A DNA stretch of 64,000 nt. Source: Candidatus Obscuribacter sp. (GTDB lineage Bacteria > Cyanobacteriota > Vampirovibrionia > Obscuribacterales > Obscuribacteraceae). The position numbers were made by a program, and so were the translations under genes. The notes beneath the pieces were generated by a model, which saw nothing but the letters and a program-made list of their open reading frames with translations, did no database searches and was not told the origin of the DNA. Location of the stretch: assembly GCA_016718315.1 (NCBI GenBank), contig JADKDV010000004.1:434001-498000 (forward strand). Direction: 5' to 3'. Numbering within the stretch: position 1 is the stretch's first letter; each line of letters opens with the position of its first letter. Below, in pieces: positions 17,801-26,611 of this stretch.

Positions 17801-20800
17801 TGCCAAAGCACTGGTCAGTGCGCGTGGTCTCAATAGTTATGCGGCGCGTCTGGAGTTTAACTCCAGTATCACTGGTTTTTGGACTGACAATCTTGCCGTC
17901 TCTACCGAACGTATGCAGTCAGCCGCTGAGATGGCTTTGCGCCACGGGGATTCGGCTTTTGCTGCTTTTGCCTGTGGGCATGTGCTTGTTGATTTTGTGA
18001 TTAGCGGTATGCCACTGGCAGCGGTGCATCAGCAGTCTGTCAATTTTGTTGAATTTTATTCTCAGCGCAATTTGCCGGTGCAGTGGGATACCAATAACTT
18101 TATCCGTCGACTGACGCGCCGCTACAGTGCCGGTAGTGCCGAGCTTTTGGAGCTGGATCAGACAGAAGAAGCCTACCTCTCAGAACTAATCGCTGGTAAC
18201 CCTCTAGTCGGGGCTCTATATCATGTGCTGATGATGCAAGTACACTTTGTCTGGGGCGATTACGAGCGCGCCCTGGCCTCCAGTCGTCGTGCAAAAGAGA
18301 CGCTCTGGGCCCATGTTACTTTTGCTGGTGAGTGTGAGTATTGGTTTTATTATCCGCTTATACTTGCCGCTCTCTTTGATGATCAGTCACTCAACGAAAA
18401 ATGTAGAACAATAGAATTACTCGAAAATAGTGTTGAGATGCTGGAGGATTGGGCCAGTCATAATCCCCAGGACTTTGAGGCAAAGCATTTGCTAGTGCTA
18501 GCTGAGCTTGCTCGGCTCAAAGGTTTGTACAAAGAGGCACATCAATTATTTGAGCGTGCCATTGCCTCTGCCAAAGAGCATCAGCAGCTGCCTTTGCAGG
18601 CGATCAGCTGCGAGCTGGCTGCGCGTTTTTATGGCTCGCGTGGCTATCCTCGTTCGGCCCACTCGTCACTGGTAGAGGCGCGTGATTGCTTTGCTGCCTG
18701 GGGGGCTGATGGCAAGGTCAGTCAGCTCAGTATGCGCTTACCGCAGGATAAAAACCTGCCTCGACTTAGTGTCGATAGTGAGCGCACCTCGCAGAGCTGG
18801 TCGCTCGATATGATGACTGTATTTAAGGCTTCGCAGGCGCTTGCCAGCGAGGTTGTGCTGGACCGATTGCTCGAGACTCTTATGCGTGTTGTAGTGGAGT
18901 CGGCTGGAGCGCAGCGTGCTGTTTTGATTTTGCAACAAGACGAGCAGCTCTTTGTGCGCGCTCATAGCGAGGCGCGTCCTGATTCGTCCCGGAGCTTGCG
19001 CGGCAGTACTGATTCATTTGAGCAAACTTCACTACTCGATATGCTCGCTGGTACTGCTGCTCAAGTGGCAGAGTCTGAGCTCAGTGGTAGCAATACAGTA
19101 ATTGCCGAGGTACCACTCAAAAATTTTAAGGCAGTACCAGCATCTCTGGTCAATTACGTATCGCGCACCATGGAAGCAGTGGTGCTAGGGGATGCTGCCT
19201 CGGATAATATCTTTGGCAATGATGTCTACTTTAGGGAGTTTGGCACCCGCTCTGCCCTTTGCTTGCCGATTTTGAAGCAGTCTAGATTGCTTGGTATGCT
19301 CTATCTCGAGAATAATCTGGCCGCCAGGATTTTTACCCCGGACAGGCTAAATTTGCTGCAGATGCTCTCGCTGCAACTGGTTATTTCACTGGAAAATGCC
19401 AGACTGTTTGAAGCGCTCACAACAAGCGAACAGCAATTTAGGCAGACTTTTGAAATGGCGGCTGTGGGCAAAGCCCAGGTTGATAGTAAGACGCACCGCT
19501 TCATCCGTGCTAATGCTAAGTTTCGCGAAATAACTGGCTACAGCATGGCTGAACTCAATGCACTGACGTTTATTGATATCACCCATCCCGAAGACCGCGA
19601 GCACAATTTAAAAGAATTTACTGATCATGTAGCCAGTGGCGCGGATACCTATTATTTGCAAAAGCGCTATATCCGCAAAGATGGTAGCGTTTTGTGGGTC
19701 AAGCTAAATGTTGCTATTTTGCGCGACTCTCAGGGCGACCCTATAAGCACAATTGTGGCGGCAGAAGACATCACCAGTCGTCTGCGTGACGAAATCGAGC
19801 TGAGAACTCTCAACCAGGAACTTGAACAAAGAGTGCAGGAACGCACCTCTGAGCTAAAGCTGGCCAAGGAGCAAGCCGAGCTGGCTAACCGCACAAAGAG
19901 TGCTTTTCTCGCCAATATGAGTCATGAAATACGCACTCCCATGAATGCTGTTATCGGTATGAGTGACTTGCTCAGCCGCACCAAACTCAGTGGCGAGCAA
20001 GAAGACCTGGTGCATAATATTCAAAATTCAGCCGACGCTCTTTTGCATCTAATTGACGACATTCTCGATCTTTCCAAAATCGAGGCTGGCAAAATCGAGT
20101 TAATACAAGCCACTTTTGATTTGCGCAAGCTGGTGGAGGACTGTGTCCACCTCTTTGCCGAGTCAGCCCGGGCAAAAGGCGTCCACCTCTCTGGTACGAT
20201 TGCTGAGAATGTGCCACCACTGGTGGAGGGAGATCATGCTCGCATCAGGCAGATATTATTAAATCTGCTCAGCAATGCTATCAAATTTACCGACAAAGGT
20301 GTTGTTGCTCTCACTGTCTCTATTAACGATGACCCCTCGTCTTATGGTGATCTTGATGGACTTATCGGCGTGCTTTTGGCGGTTACTGACAGCGGTATTG
20401 GTATGGACTCCAATACAATTAGTCAGCTTTTTAAGCCTTTTAGTCAGGCCGATGCCTCGATAACCAGGCGCTTTGGCGGCACTGGTTTGGGGCTTTCGAT
20501 TAGTAAAAAGCTAGCGGAGATAATGGGTGGTCAACTAGATGTCTCTAGTGTGCTGGGTCAGGGTTCTGAGTTTAGGCTGAGCTTGCCACTTGTTGTCTCG
20601 CGCCTCAGTGTAAGCGATAACCAGGAAGGTGCTATTGAGCGGATGGTGGAGCCAGAGACAAGACGCGGCTGTATTACTGAGCACAATATCAATGTCCTTG
20701 TAGTGGAAGACCATCCGCTCAATCAAAAGCTTGTAATGATGCAACTAAGGGAGCTTGGTCTGCAAGCTGAGGCTGTTAGCGATGGAGCGCAGGCTCTCAC

Positions 20801-21668
20801 GGCTTTTGCCACGGGGCGCTTTAACTTAATTTTGATGGATTGCCAGATGCCTGTGATGGATGGCTTTGAGGCCACCAGGTCAATTCGTCAGCTTGAGCAA
20901 GAGCAGGCTCAATCACAAAACGAGACTCAATCACATAACCAGGCTGCAGCTAATGTGCATGGTCAAGATAGTTTGGCACAACAAAAGTCCGCTGCTGAGC
21001 AAAGTCGCATCCCCATCATCGCGCTGACTGCGCAAGCCATGCTTGGTGACCGCGAAGAGTGTCTGGCCTGCGGCATGGATGATTATGTCACCAAGCCTAT
21101 TACTCTTAATAAACTGGGTGGGGCGCTCAAGCGCTGGTTGCCACCTACATTTGATGCTGATGTTATTTGGGCCGAGCTCAGTGAACGCAGGCAGTTGAAC
21201 CGGGCTCAAACCATTAGTGGTGGCACTTATACCGGTGGTATGTTTGCCCGGATGGAGCCTGGCGAAGATACGGACATGACTGGCAGCGAGAGTGCCGCTG
21301 CAACTGGAGCCGAGTCTCACACCCTGCCTTATGCTGACTTTACTGTAGAGAGTTATGAGCGCACAGTAAGTGAATGGATTGATGTTTTTGGTCATGACCT
21401 AGCAATCAAGCTCATTGATGAGATGTCGCGTGATATCGAGACATCACTATCTGAGTTGGGGGCAGCGATGAGCGAGCGCGATCTAGCCAGAGCACAAGCT
21501 CTCGCCCACAAGCTAAAAGGACTTTGTCTGCATTTTTATGGTGATGTCCAGAGTAACCTCAGCGTACAGCTAGAGTTAGAGCTAAAGGACACAAACTGGC
21601 AAGCTGCAGATCAAACCTACAAAGCTGTCAAAGACGGCTTTGTCAATTTTTTTGCCCGCTGTCGCTAG
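14883..21668 (+). CDS. giant hybrid kinase: Ser/Thr pseudokinase-AAA-GAF-PAS-HisKA-HATPase-REC-HPt
   Basis: A 2261-residue cytosolic signalling protein of the cyanobacterial type that joins a Ser/Thr-kinase domain to a predicted ATPase and a histidine-kinase phosphorelay. Visible in order: kinase fold (Lys57; HGQVWPQN at 147-154; DFG 167-169; APEQTGRMN), AAA-type ATPase (P-loop GYSGVGKTS near 350; Walker B LFLDDLQWAD near 480), a long TPR-like helical region (~700-1290), GAF (~1320-1500), PAS (~1515-1640), HisKA (His1681 in SHEIRTPMN), HATPase, receiver (Asp1986) and HPt (His2209 in AHKLKGL). The HRD catalytic motif is HGQ, so the Ser/Thr kinase is probably inactive. The receiver carries a Gln/Asn-rich insert after its Asp. 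The start is uncertain: GTG at 14883, or ATG at 14916. No DNA-binding output domain is present, so it must signal to a partner. Confidence 0.9.
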   Translation: MKYLAGGIIFCMEQAAVNSQHNARKFANFTQVELLHIGQRYHIYRAFDAGQRAVLIKTPAADVPSRRDVMTLRKIYDLLAHRQVPGMLVPLGFELDGQSAVLILKPAGDICLAELALAGPLGKDRFLKLAIKLASALAAIHDQKIIHGQVWPQNIMLDSDEAVTLIDFGRATLLDASERLQIDAVRPMRLDGPLLYLAPEQTGRMNTPVDQRTDLYSLGAVFYELLTGVPPFNMTDPLELVHAHLSKAPVAPHKVKGTVPLVLSNLVMKLLNKSPEERYQSATGLIYDLVHIDEHPLPEFDNFVLGSRDRARTLGSPARLYGREQEIARLAQSFETMVETGEAQLVLVSGYSGVGKTSLVRHLYEPLARQSGFCLMGKFDQLRRDIPFSTFTTAFEELIQYLLTEGDEQIGYWRHKLRSELGPAASILSRFLPHIELLVGEQERTTDLAPAEEQRRFKTIFRQFVQVFAQKEHPLVLFLDDLQWADADSLELIKTLLAEPRGLNLLLVGSYRNNEVDANHLLIQTLTGLKALDIVHITLEPLNVFDLSALIADLLHCPASESEPLSELIHRRTGGNPFFAIQFLKMLNQENLLTYDALAGCWQWDLVKLEGLEYTDNIVDLLIARLRKLPDDARRLMQVAACLGNSCELDVLNLVAPFDGSQFERALAQCLDAGLLLNRNSSYRFLHDRVQQASYALSPPDQRAREHLRLGRLLVEHLGVDIAGERVFEVISQYNAGQSLIVDDNEKLLLAKLNLQAGSKARRNYAFTSAMQFLTAGITILDANLSTAAHQLYFGLKYALAECYYCVADFAQSNEQALGLFAIATNDLQKANIHRLLAEINTARFEYAQSIQHGLDGLALLGVALPARPDHHYLESLIDDIWSKLGSRKIADLIDLPIMTDATICTAIELLQTIYGSSMMIDRNLFFSSGAKIVQLSIEHGNCDGSVVGYSQFGSFLPRLFGKYKEASEFDLLAKALVSARGLNSYAARLEFNSSITGFWTDNLAVSTERMQSAAEMALRHGDSAFAAFACGHVLVDFVISGMPLAAVHQQSVNFVEFYSQRNLPVQWDTNNFIRRLTRRYSAGSAELLELDQTEEAYLSELIAGNPLVGALYHVLMMQVHFVWGDYERALASSRRAKETLWAHVTFAGECEYWFYYPLILAALFDDQSLNEKCRTIELLENSVEMLEDWASHNPQDFEAKHLLVLAELARLKGLYKEAHQLFERAIASAKEHQQLPLQAISCELAARFYGSRGYPRSAHSSLVEARDCFAAWGADGKVSQLSMRLPQDKNLPRLSVDSERTSQSWSLDMMTVFKASQALASEVVLDRLLETLMRVVVESAGAQRAVLILQQDEQLFVRAHSEARPDSSRSLRGSTDSFEQTSLLDMLAGTAAQVAESELSGSNTVIAEVPLKNFKAVPASLVNYVSRTMEAVVLGDAASDNIFGNDVYFREFGTRSALCLPILKQSRLLGMLYLENNLAARIFTPDRLNLLQMLSLQLVISLENARLFEALTTSEQQFRQTFEMAAVGKAQVDSKTHRFIRANAKFREITGYSMAELNALTFIDITHPEDREHNLKEFTDHVASGADTYYLQKRYIRKDGSVLWVKLNVAILRDSQGDPISTIVAAEDITSRLRDEIELRTLNQELEQRVQERTSELKLAKEQAELANRTKSAFLANMSHEIRTPMNAVIGMSDLLSRTKLSGEQEDLVHNIQNSADALLHLIDDILDLSKIEAGKIELIQATFDLRKLVEDCVHLFAESARAKGVHLSGTIAENVPPLVEGDHARIRQILLNLLSNAIKFTDKGVVALTVSINDDPSSYGDLDGLIGVLLAVTDSGIGMDSNTISQLFKPFSQADASITRRFGGTGLGLSISKKLAEIMGGQLDVSSVLGQGSEFRLSLPLVVSRLSVSDNQEGAIERMVEPETRRGCITEHNINVLVVEDHPLNQKLVMMQLRELGLQAEAVSDGAQALTAFATGRFNLILMDCQMPVMDGFEATRSIRQLEQEQAQSQNETQSHNQAAANVHGQDSLAQQKSAAEQSRIPIIALTAQAMLGDREECLACGMDDYVTKPITLNKLGGALKRWLPPTFDADVIWAELSERRQLNRAQTISGGTYTGGMFARMEPGEDTDMTGSESAAATGAESHTLPYADFTVESYERTVSEWIDVFGHDLAIKLIDEMSRDIETSLSELGAAMSERDLARAQALAHKLKGLCLHFYGDVQSNLSVQLELELKDTNWQAADQTYKAVKDGFVNFFARCR

Positions 21669-21701
21669 TTGTCTTGGCGCGCTGTCGGTAGTTAATGCCC
21701 G

Positions 21702-22568
21702 TTATTTGAAAGGCCGTATGTCATCGTCTAAATCCGCCATTTTAGCTAATTCTGCATTTGCTTCTTTGCTCCTGCCGGTAGCTTTGTATAGTGCCAGAAG
21801 AGCTCTGTGAGTTTCTCTCAAGTCGGGCATTTTTTTGACGGCAAATTGCAGGTCTTTTTCTGCCTTATCGTACTGTTTTAGCATCATATAGGCATTGGCG
21901 CGATCAACAAAATGCATGTAATAACTAATCGAGTTTTTGTCATCAAATCCTATTAAAAAGTCCATGTCTTGTATGACACCAGGCCAGTTTTTGAGATTGT
22001 TATTGACAGTGACCCGCCGCACGCGTGGAATTGGGTTTTTGGGGTTTTCTTTGATCAATTTGTCCAGTTCTACTTTTGCCTCATTAAAGCGTCTCAGGCT
22101 GGTCAAAATGGACGCTCTATCGACATGATATTCGAGCGAATCCTGCATCTTAAGCGCTTTGTCTATCGTTGCCAGTGCATCTTGAGTGCGCCCCAGGGTT
22201 TGTAAAATGCATGCTTTGGTTTCGTAAAAGGCGGCTACGCCAGGATTTAGCTCAATTGCTCGATTGATATTGTCGAGGGCTGGTTGATCTTCTTCTTGCT
22301 TCCAGTAGATGCTAGCTTTGATGTGATAGTAATAGGCATTATTATTGTCCATTGCTATCGCCTGATTGATATGACTGAGGGCACTGGATCTTGTGCTCAT
22401 CTGCAAGTTTTGGACTGTGGCCTTGTCTGCATATACTTTGGCCAATTGTTTTTTGTCAGCCAGAGCTGCTGGACACGATAGTGTGGCGGCCAATAATACC
22501 ATCGGTAGTAGCACTGCCTGGAGTCTGGCACTGCTGGTCAATCGATTTGAATGGAGGGAATTGGCCAC
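21702..22568 (-). CDS. exported TPR protein, 288 aa
   Basis: A signal peptide (AVLLPMVLLAATLSCPAALA) is followed by consecutive TPR motifs: SHINQAIAMDNNNAYYYHI, ALDNINRAIELNPGVAAFYE, ALATIDKALKMQD, and KAEKDLQFAVKKMPDL. TPRs stack into a groove that binds peptides, so this is probably a periplasmic or surface scaffold. It carries no catalytic domain. It is convergent with the giant kinase gene (33 bases between stops) and lies downstream of hcp on the same strand, separated by a strong hairpin. Confidence 0.8.
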   Translation of the reverse strand: MANSLHSNRLTSSARLQAVLLPMVLLAATLSCPAALADKKQLAKVYADKATVQNLQMSTRSSALSHINQAIAMDNNNAYYYHIKASIYWKQEEDQPALDNINRAIELNPGVAAFYETKACILQTLGRTQDALATIDKALKMQDSLEYHVDRASILTSLRRFNEAKVELDKLIKENPKNPIPRVRRVTVNNNLKNWPGVIQDMDFLIGFDDKNSISYYMHFVDRANAYMMLKQYDKAEKDLQFAVKKMPDLRETHRALLALYKATGRSKEANAELAKMADLDDDIRPFK

Positions 22569-22611
22569 TTTGTAGGTTTACTGACCGGTGTGTACTGCAT
22601 TTAGTATAGAC

Positions 22612-22660
22612 CATAACAAAGAGAGGCCAGAGATATGGTCTCTGACCTCTCTTTGTTATG
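22612..22660 (-). terminator. long near-perfect hairpin 3' of hcp
   Basis: A 22-bp inverted repeat with one mismatch (22612-22633 with 22639-22660, outer arms CATAACAAAGAGAGG) around a 5-base loop, 11 bases after the hcp stop. No T run follows on the minus strand, so it may block read-through or stabilise the hcp mRNA 3' end rather than act as a textbook terminator. Confidence 0.6.
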
Positions 22661-22671
22661 CTAAGTTTTGC

Positions 22672-24330
22672 TTAGCAAGTCTGCATGATTTGTTCCAGGT
22701 CGTTTTGTGGTGTCGTATTAGGCATCAGTCCATAGTTTTGCACCAGTACATTGAGCACGTTTGGTGTGACAAAGGCTGGAAGATTTGGACCGAGTCGGAT
22801 GTTTTTGACGCCCAGGTAGAGCAGGGTCAATAGCACCGCTACGGCCTTTTGCTCAAACCACGAAATAATCATAGATAAAGGCAGGTCATTGATGCTGCAT
22901 TCAAAAGCCTCTGCCAGAGCTGAGGCGATTTTGATGGCGGAGTAGGCGTCATTGCACTGACCAATATCTAGCAGGCGCGGGATACCGTCGATGTCACCGT
23001 ATTCTTCAAAGTTAAAGCGGTACTTGCCACAGCCTAGAGTGAGTATCACTGCGTCTTTTGGCACGGATTCGGCAAACTCTGTGTAGTAGTTGCGGCTAAA
23101 CTCGGCGCCATCGCAGCCACCAATCAAATAGAAGTGTTTGATCTTACCTTTTTTGACATGGTCCACCACTGTGCCTGCCACACCCAGTACGGCGTTGCGA
23201 GCAAAGCCCACCATAATTGTTTGATTTTCACCATCAGCATCAAAACCAGGAGCGGCTAAGGCGGACTCTATCAGAGGTGTGTAGTCATAGTGCTTGATTT
23301 TTTGTACATCATGCCAACCAACTACATCCATCGTAAATAGTCGTTTGATATAGGACTCTGCTGGTGGTTTGAGGCAGTTTGTAGTCATCAAAATGGCACC
23401 AGGAAATGCCTCAAATTCTTTGACTTGATTTTGCCAGGCTGAGCCGTAATTGCCGACTAGATGAGGAAATCTCTTAAACTCCGGATAACCATGCGCTGGC
23501 AAAAGTTCACCGTGCGTATAGACATTGATGCCCTTGCCTTCAGTCTGGATTAGGAGCTCATGGAGAGACTTCAGATCGTGACCTGAGACTACAATTGCTT
23601 TGCCTTTTACCGGTGTTATTCGCACCGATGTCGGTACTGGATGACCAAATGACTCTGTATGTGCTTTGTCGAGCAGCTCCATGACCAGATAGTTGACCTT
23701 GCCTGCTTCCAGGCAAAGACCTAGTAGTGTCTCCATGGTTTGCTCAGGAGTGGTCAAATAGTCAAAGGAGCGGTAGATAAACTCATAGACCGCATCGTCT
23801 GTATAACCCAGGAGCTGGGCGTGATGCGCATATGCAGCCAGACCTTTGACGCCATAGGTGAGTAGTTCTTGTAGTGATACGATGTCGGCTGGAGTGGATT
23901 TGGCTCTGTCCAAGATGCTTATGGCATGACCAAATTCTTCCAGCTCACGAGCTGTTTTGACGCCGCGCCATTCAGCAGCACCGGTCAGTTTTTCAGGTGT
24001 GGTGCCTTTTTCTTGGCAGGCCTCGTTATAGATTGAGCGTGCCTTTTCGATGGCAGGATAGAGTTTTTGGTTGATATAGCTGACATGCTCAGTCTGGTCA
24101 AAGTTGACATTGGTAAGGGTCATAAACAGGGCTTCGAGAGTGACTTTGTCGATATTAGCGTCACTTTTGCCGAGTGCTTTAGCTCTGGTAGCATATTGAG
24201 AGATGCCTTTGACAATGTAGACCATCACGTCTTGCAAAGTGGCTGTCTCAGGGGTTTTGCCGCAGACTCCCATGGTGTTGCAGCCGGTACCTTGGCTGGT
24301 CTGCTCGCATTGGTAACAAAACATACTCAT
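22672..24330 (-). CDS. hcp: hybrid cluster protein (hydroxylamine reductase)
   Basis: The ATG at 24330 (MSMFCYQCEQT) has GAGG 9 bases upstream; an upstream extension of ten codons is unlikely. The N-terminal cysteines are spaced CX2CX8CX5C (CYQCEQTSQGTGCNTMGVC), the class I pattern that binds a cubane cluster. Conserved regions for the hybrid Fe-S-O cluster follow (GGCDGAEFSRNYY, LTLGCGKYRFN, DIGQCNDAYSA). Length (about 552 residues) is normal. Hcp reduces hydroxylamine to ammonia in vitro; in vivo it is tied to NO detoxification and protein S-nitrosylation. It is oxygen-sensitive and normally made in anoxic or nitrosative conditions. No hcr-type reductase gene is adjacent, so the electron donor must be encoded elsewhere. 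It is downstream of an LRR kinase and an MFS gene on the same strand. Confidence 0.95.
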   Translation of the reverse strand: MSMFCYQCEQTSQGTGCNTMGVCGKTPETATLQDVMVYIVKGISQYATRAKALGKSDANIDKVTLEALFMTLTNVNFDQTEHVSYINQKLYPAIEKARSIYNEACQEKGTTPEKLTGAAEWRGVKTARELEEFGHAISILDRAKSTPADIVSLQELLTYGVKGLAAYAHHAQLLGYTDDAVYEFIYRSFDYLTTPEQTMETLLGLCLEAGKVNYLVMELLDKAHTESFGHPVPTSVRITPVKGKAIVVSGHDLKSLHELLIQTEGKGINVYTHGELLPAHGYPEFKRFPHLVGNYGSAWQNQVKEFEAFPGAILMTTNCLKPPAESYIKRLFTMDVVGWHDVQKIKHYDYTPLIESALAAPGFDADGENQTIMVGFARNAVLGVAGTVVDHVKKGKIKHFYLIGGCDGAEFSRNYYTEFAESVPKDAVILTLGCGKYRFNFEEYGDIDGIPRLLDIGQCNDAYSAIKIASALAEAFECSINDLPLSMIISWFEQKAVAVLLTLLYLGVKNIRLGPNLPAFVTPNVLNVLVQNYGLMPNTTPQNDLEQIMQTC

Positions 24331-24370
24331 TGTTGTGCCTCGCTGACATTGATACGGCATAGTCTAGCGA

Positions 24371-24410
24371 TGGTAAGCATGCTGATTTACCATCCCAAAG
24401 GATGGTTACC
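24371..24410 (-). promoter_or_regulatory. palindromic repeats upstream of hcp
   Basis: ATGGTAA (24371-24377), TTACCAT (24388-24394) and ATGGTTA (24403-24409) alternate in orientation, so one middle arm can pair with either neighbour. The right-hand pair forms ACCATCC-CAAA-GGATGGT. This lies 41-80 bases before the hcp start. It could be an operator for a dimeric regulator or a weak terminator for the upstream kinase gene. It does not match the TTGAT/ATCAA site of FNR-type regulators. Confidence 0.4.
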
Positions 24411-24451
24411 GTTAAGCCAAAAGGTGTGTTTTTATTTTTGCGGTGACAAAA

Positions 24452-26584
24452 TTACTTTTTGAAGTCAGGAAATCCATTTGAAATGTTTGAGGACCCGCCA
24501 AATTTTACCTTTGGATACCGTGCTTTTAGAGCAGGTAATTTTTCGGATGGATAGTCAAAGATTGTTATATTGTTGGTCTTCGCGCTGTTTATCATTTTCA
24601 GACTTTGCTCAGTTAAAGTCATTCTTTGCAGGCTTGTGGCAGTGTTGGTGAGCTTAAGTAATGATGCTACTAGCAACGGATCATCTATGATCAGATGGTC
24701 CAGTACTAAGAATTTTAGATTTTGACAGCAACTCAGCTTATCCAGATCTTGACTGGTGCATTCAATACGCCTGAGAATCAGACTAGTCAGTAGCTTTGAT
24801 TTAGATAGCTTGTCGAATATTTCATTGCCATCATAAGTTGGGTTGTCTAGCAGAAAGTAGCTGAGTCGATCCAAGAGGATGCTGTTTGTAAGCTCTTGTT
24901 TATCGTAGGTGGGATTGAAGAGCGCTAGGTTGGAGAGGTTTGGTATCTCCTCAAGTAGCTTTATTGACTCTTTGTCAAGTGTGAGTTCATTCATTGAGAG
25001 ACTGGTCAATTCTCTCCATTTGGGTAGTTTGCGCAAAAGCCCGTTTAGCCTTAGTGTTGACTGCGTTTTAATTTCCTTTTTTTCAGCAAACTCATAGCCC
25101 TTGAAGGTCTTTGCTTTGATTGCCAAACCGGCAAAGTCACAAGGCGCTATATCGGAGAATAATTGAGGATACGCAAAGGCGGTTTCAAAATCGTTTTCGT
25201 CAATGCCAAAAATAAGACCACCAGTTGGTTTAACATAAACTGTTTCAGCTGCCATGACTTGGCGCTCAGTGTCAAATATCTTGCCGATGCCTTGCGGTGG
25301 AAAGTCAATCTGTCGTTTTTGCTGTCCGTCTATAAGCACCAATTTGGGCTTTATCGGTGCCACTTTGCTCATTTCTACTTTGAGTTTAGCCAACGCGGGG
25401 CTATCTTTGGGAATTGGTGAATTGGTAGCTTTGTTTGAACGGGCCAAGGGGGTTTTGCTAAAGGGTTTTAAAACCAGAGTCTGAGCATCATGGTTGTAGT
25501 AAATAAAGGCACTGATTGCGCAAATTGTGCACACGAGGCTGACTGCCAACGCTATCGCATGCTTCGACCTTGAATTGTTTTGACCGATCGAATCTGCAAT
25601 GGCTATTTCTTCTAAATTTGTTGATTCAGTTGCCATATCTAAGCTAACTGACATTGCAATATCGGCAATGGGTCTGTAATTCGACATTCGCTCAAGATCG
25701 TGAGCAATTTGTTGCATCGATTGATAGCGCTTTTGCGGTAGCTTGGCGGTCATTTTGGCGATTAAAAAATTGATTGACTGATTGAGAGCAGGATCGCTTG
25801 TGGGCTGCCTTAAAACCGGTGTGGGGCTCTCCTGGTGCATCATCATAGTGTGCATAGCATTTTGCCCCATAAACGGGGGCTCGCCAGACAAACACTCATA
25901 GAGTGTGCAGCCCAGCGAATAAATATCGGAGCGTCCGTCAATTGTTTGACCGAGACATTGCTCGGGGCTCATGTAATAGGGTGAGCCAAAAATCAGTCCA
26001 GTGGCTGTGCGTGCCTGACCGGCAATATCTTGATTGACCACTTTGGCGATGCCAAAATCCACAAGCTGCGCTCGATAGCCGTCCTTTTGTGCGTTCAAGA
26101 CTATGTTGGATGGTTTGATATCACGGTGGACGATGCCTTTTTTGTGAGCATATTCCAGTCCCTGTGCCACCTGCATAAAAATATTTAGCAGCTCTTCTAT
26201 TTTGAAATTGGTGCCTTCCTGGATGTGCTCAGATAGGGCTTTGCCATCAAGCAGGTCCATCACATAGTAGGGGCAGTCCTCTAGATAGACTCCCATGTTG
26301 TAGATTTTGACTATGTTTGGATGATCTAGTCTGGCAATGACTCTGGCTTCGGTTTTAAATCGCTGTTTGCTGGTATCGTCGAGACGGTCTGGTCTGACAA
26401 TTTTGAGTGCGTACTTTTTGCCAATGATATTGTGCTCGGCTAAAAACACATAGCCCATGCCACCCTCGCCCAACAGCGAGAGCAAGGCGTAATTTTCGCC
26501 GACGATATCTCCAGGCTTAATAGTTTTGTTGCTACCGCTGAGTGCGATAAAGTGGGTCTGGTCAAAACTATCAGACTGGGACAT
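24452..26584 (-). CDS. transmembrane Ser/Thr protein kinase with C-terminal leucine-rich repeats
   Basis: A PknB-like kinase domain occupies residues ~30-290: glycine loop GEGGMGYV, ALKIV lysine, HRDIKPSN (His153, Asp155), DFGIAK and the activation-segment end SPYYMSPEQ. A single membrane helix follows near 340-365 (IALAVSLVCTICAISAF). The C-terminal ~300 residues contain leucine-rich repeats (LTSLSMNELTLDKES, LSNLALFNPTYD, LKFLVLDHLIID). The kinase would be cytosolic and the repeats outside, like a receptor kinase. All catalytic residues are present. It is paralogous in design to the gene at 61.3-63.5 kb. It starts 27 bases after the MFS gene stop, so the two are probably one transcript; hcp follows 121 bases later. 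Confidence 0.9.
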   Translation of the reverse strand: MSQSDSFDQTHFIALSGSNKTIKPGDIVGENYALLSLLGEGGMGYVFLAEHNIIGKKYALKIVRPDRLDDTSKQRFKTEARVIARLDHPNIVKIYNMGVYLEDCPYYVMDLLDGKALSEHIQEGTNFKIEELLNIFMQVAQGLEYAHKKGIVHRDIKPSNIVLNAQKDGYRAQLVDFGIAKVVNQDIAGQARTATGLIFGSPYYMSPEQCLGQTIDGRSDIYSLGCTLYECLSGEPPFMGQNAMHTMMMHQESPTPVLRQPTSDPALNQSINFLIAKMTAKLPQKRYQSMQQIAHDLERMSNYRPIADIAMSVSLDMATESTNLEEIAIADSIGQNNSRSKHAIALAVSLVCTICAISAFIYYNHDAQTLVLKPFSKTPLARSNKATNSPIPKDSPALAKLKVEMSKVAPIKPKLVLIDGQQKRQIDFPPQGIGKIFDTERQVMAAETVYVKPTGGLIFGIDENDFETAFAYPQLFSDIAPCDFAGLAIKAKTFKGYEFAEKKEIKTQSTLRLNGLLRKLPKWRELTSLSMNELTLDKESIKLLEEIPNLSNLALFNPTYDKQELTNSILLDRLSYFLLDNPTYDGNEIFDKLSKSKLLTSLILRRIECTSQDLDKLSCCQNLKFLVLDHLIIDDPLLVASLLKLTNTATSLQRMTLTEQSLKMINSAKTNNITIFDYPSEKLPALKARYPKVKFGGSSNISNGFPDFKK

Positions 26585-26611
26585 CCTTTTGCTCTTACTC
26601 GCTCTGGCTCA

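Noticed and set aside
24371..24410. FNR/NnrR site before hcp
   Set aside because: The TTGAT-N4-ATCAA consensus is absent; only the ATGGTAA repeats remain, reported as an unknown site.
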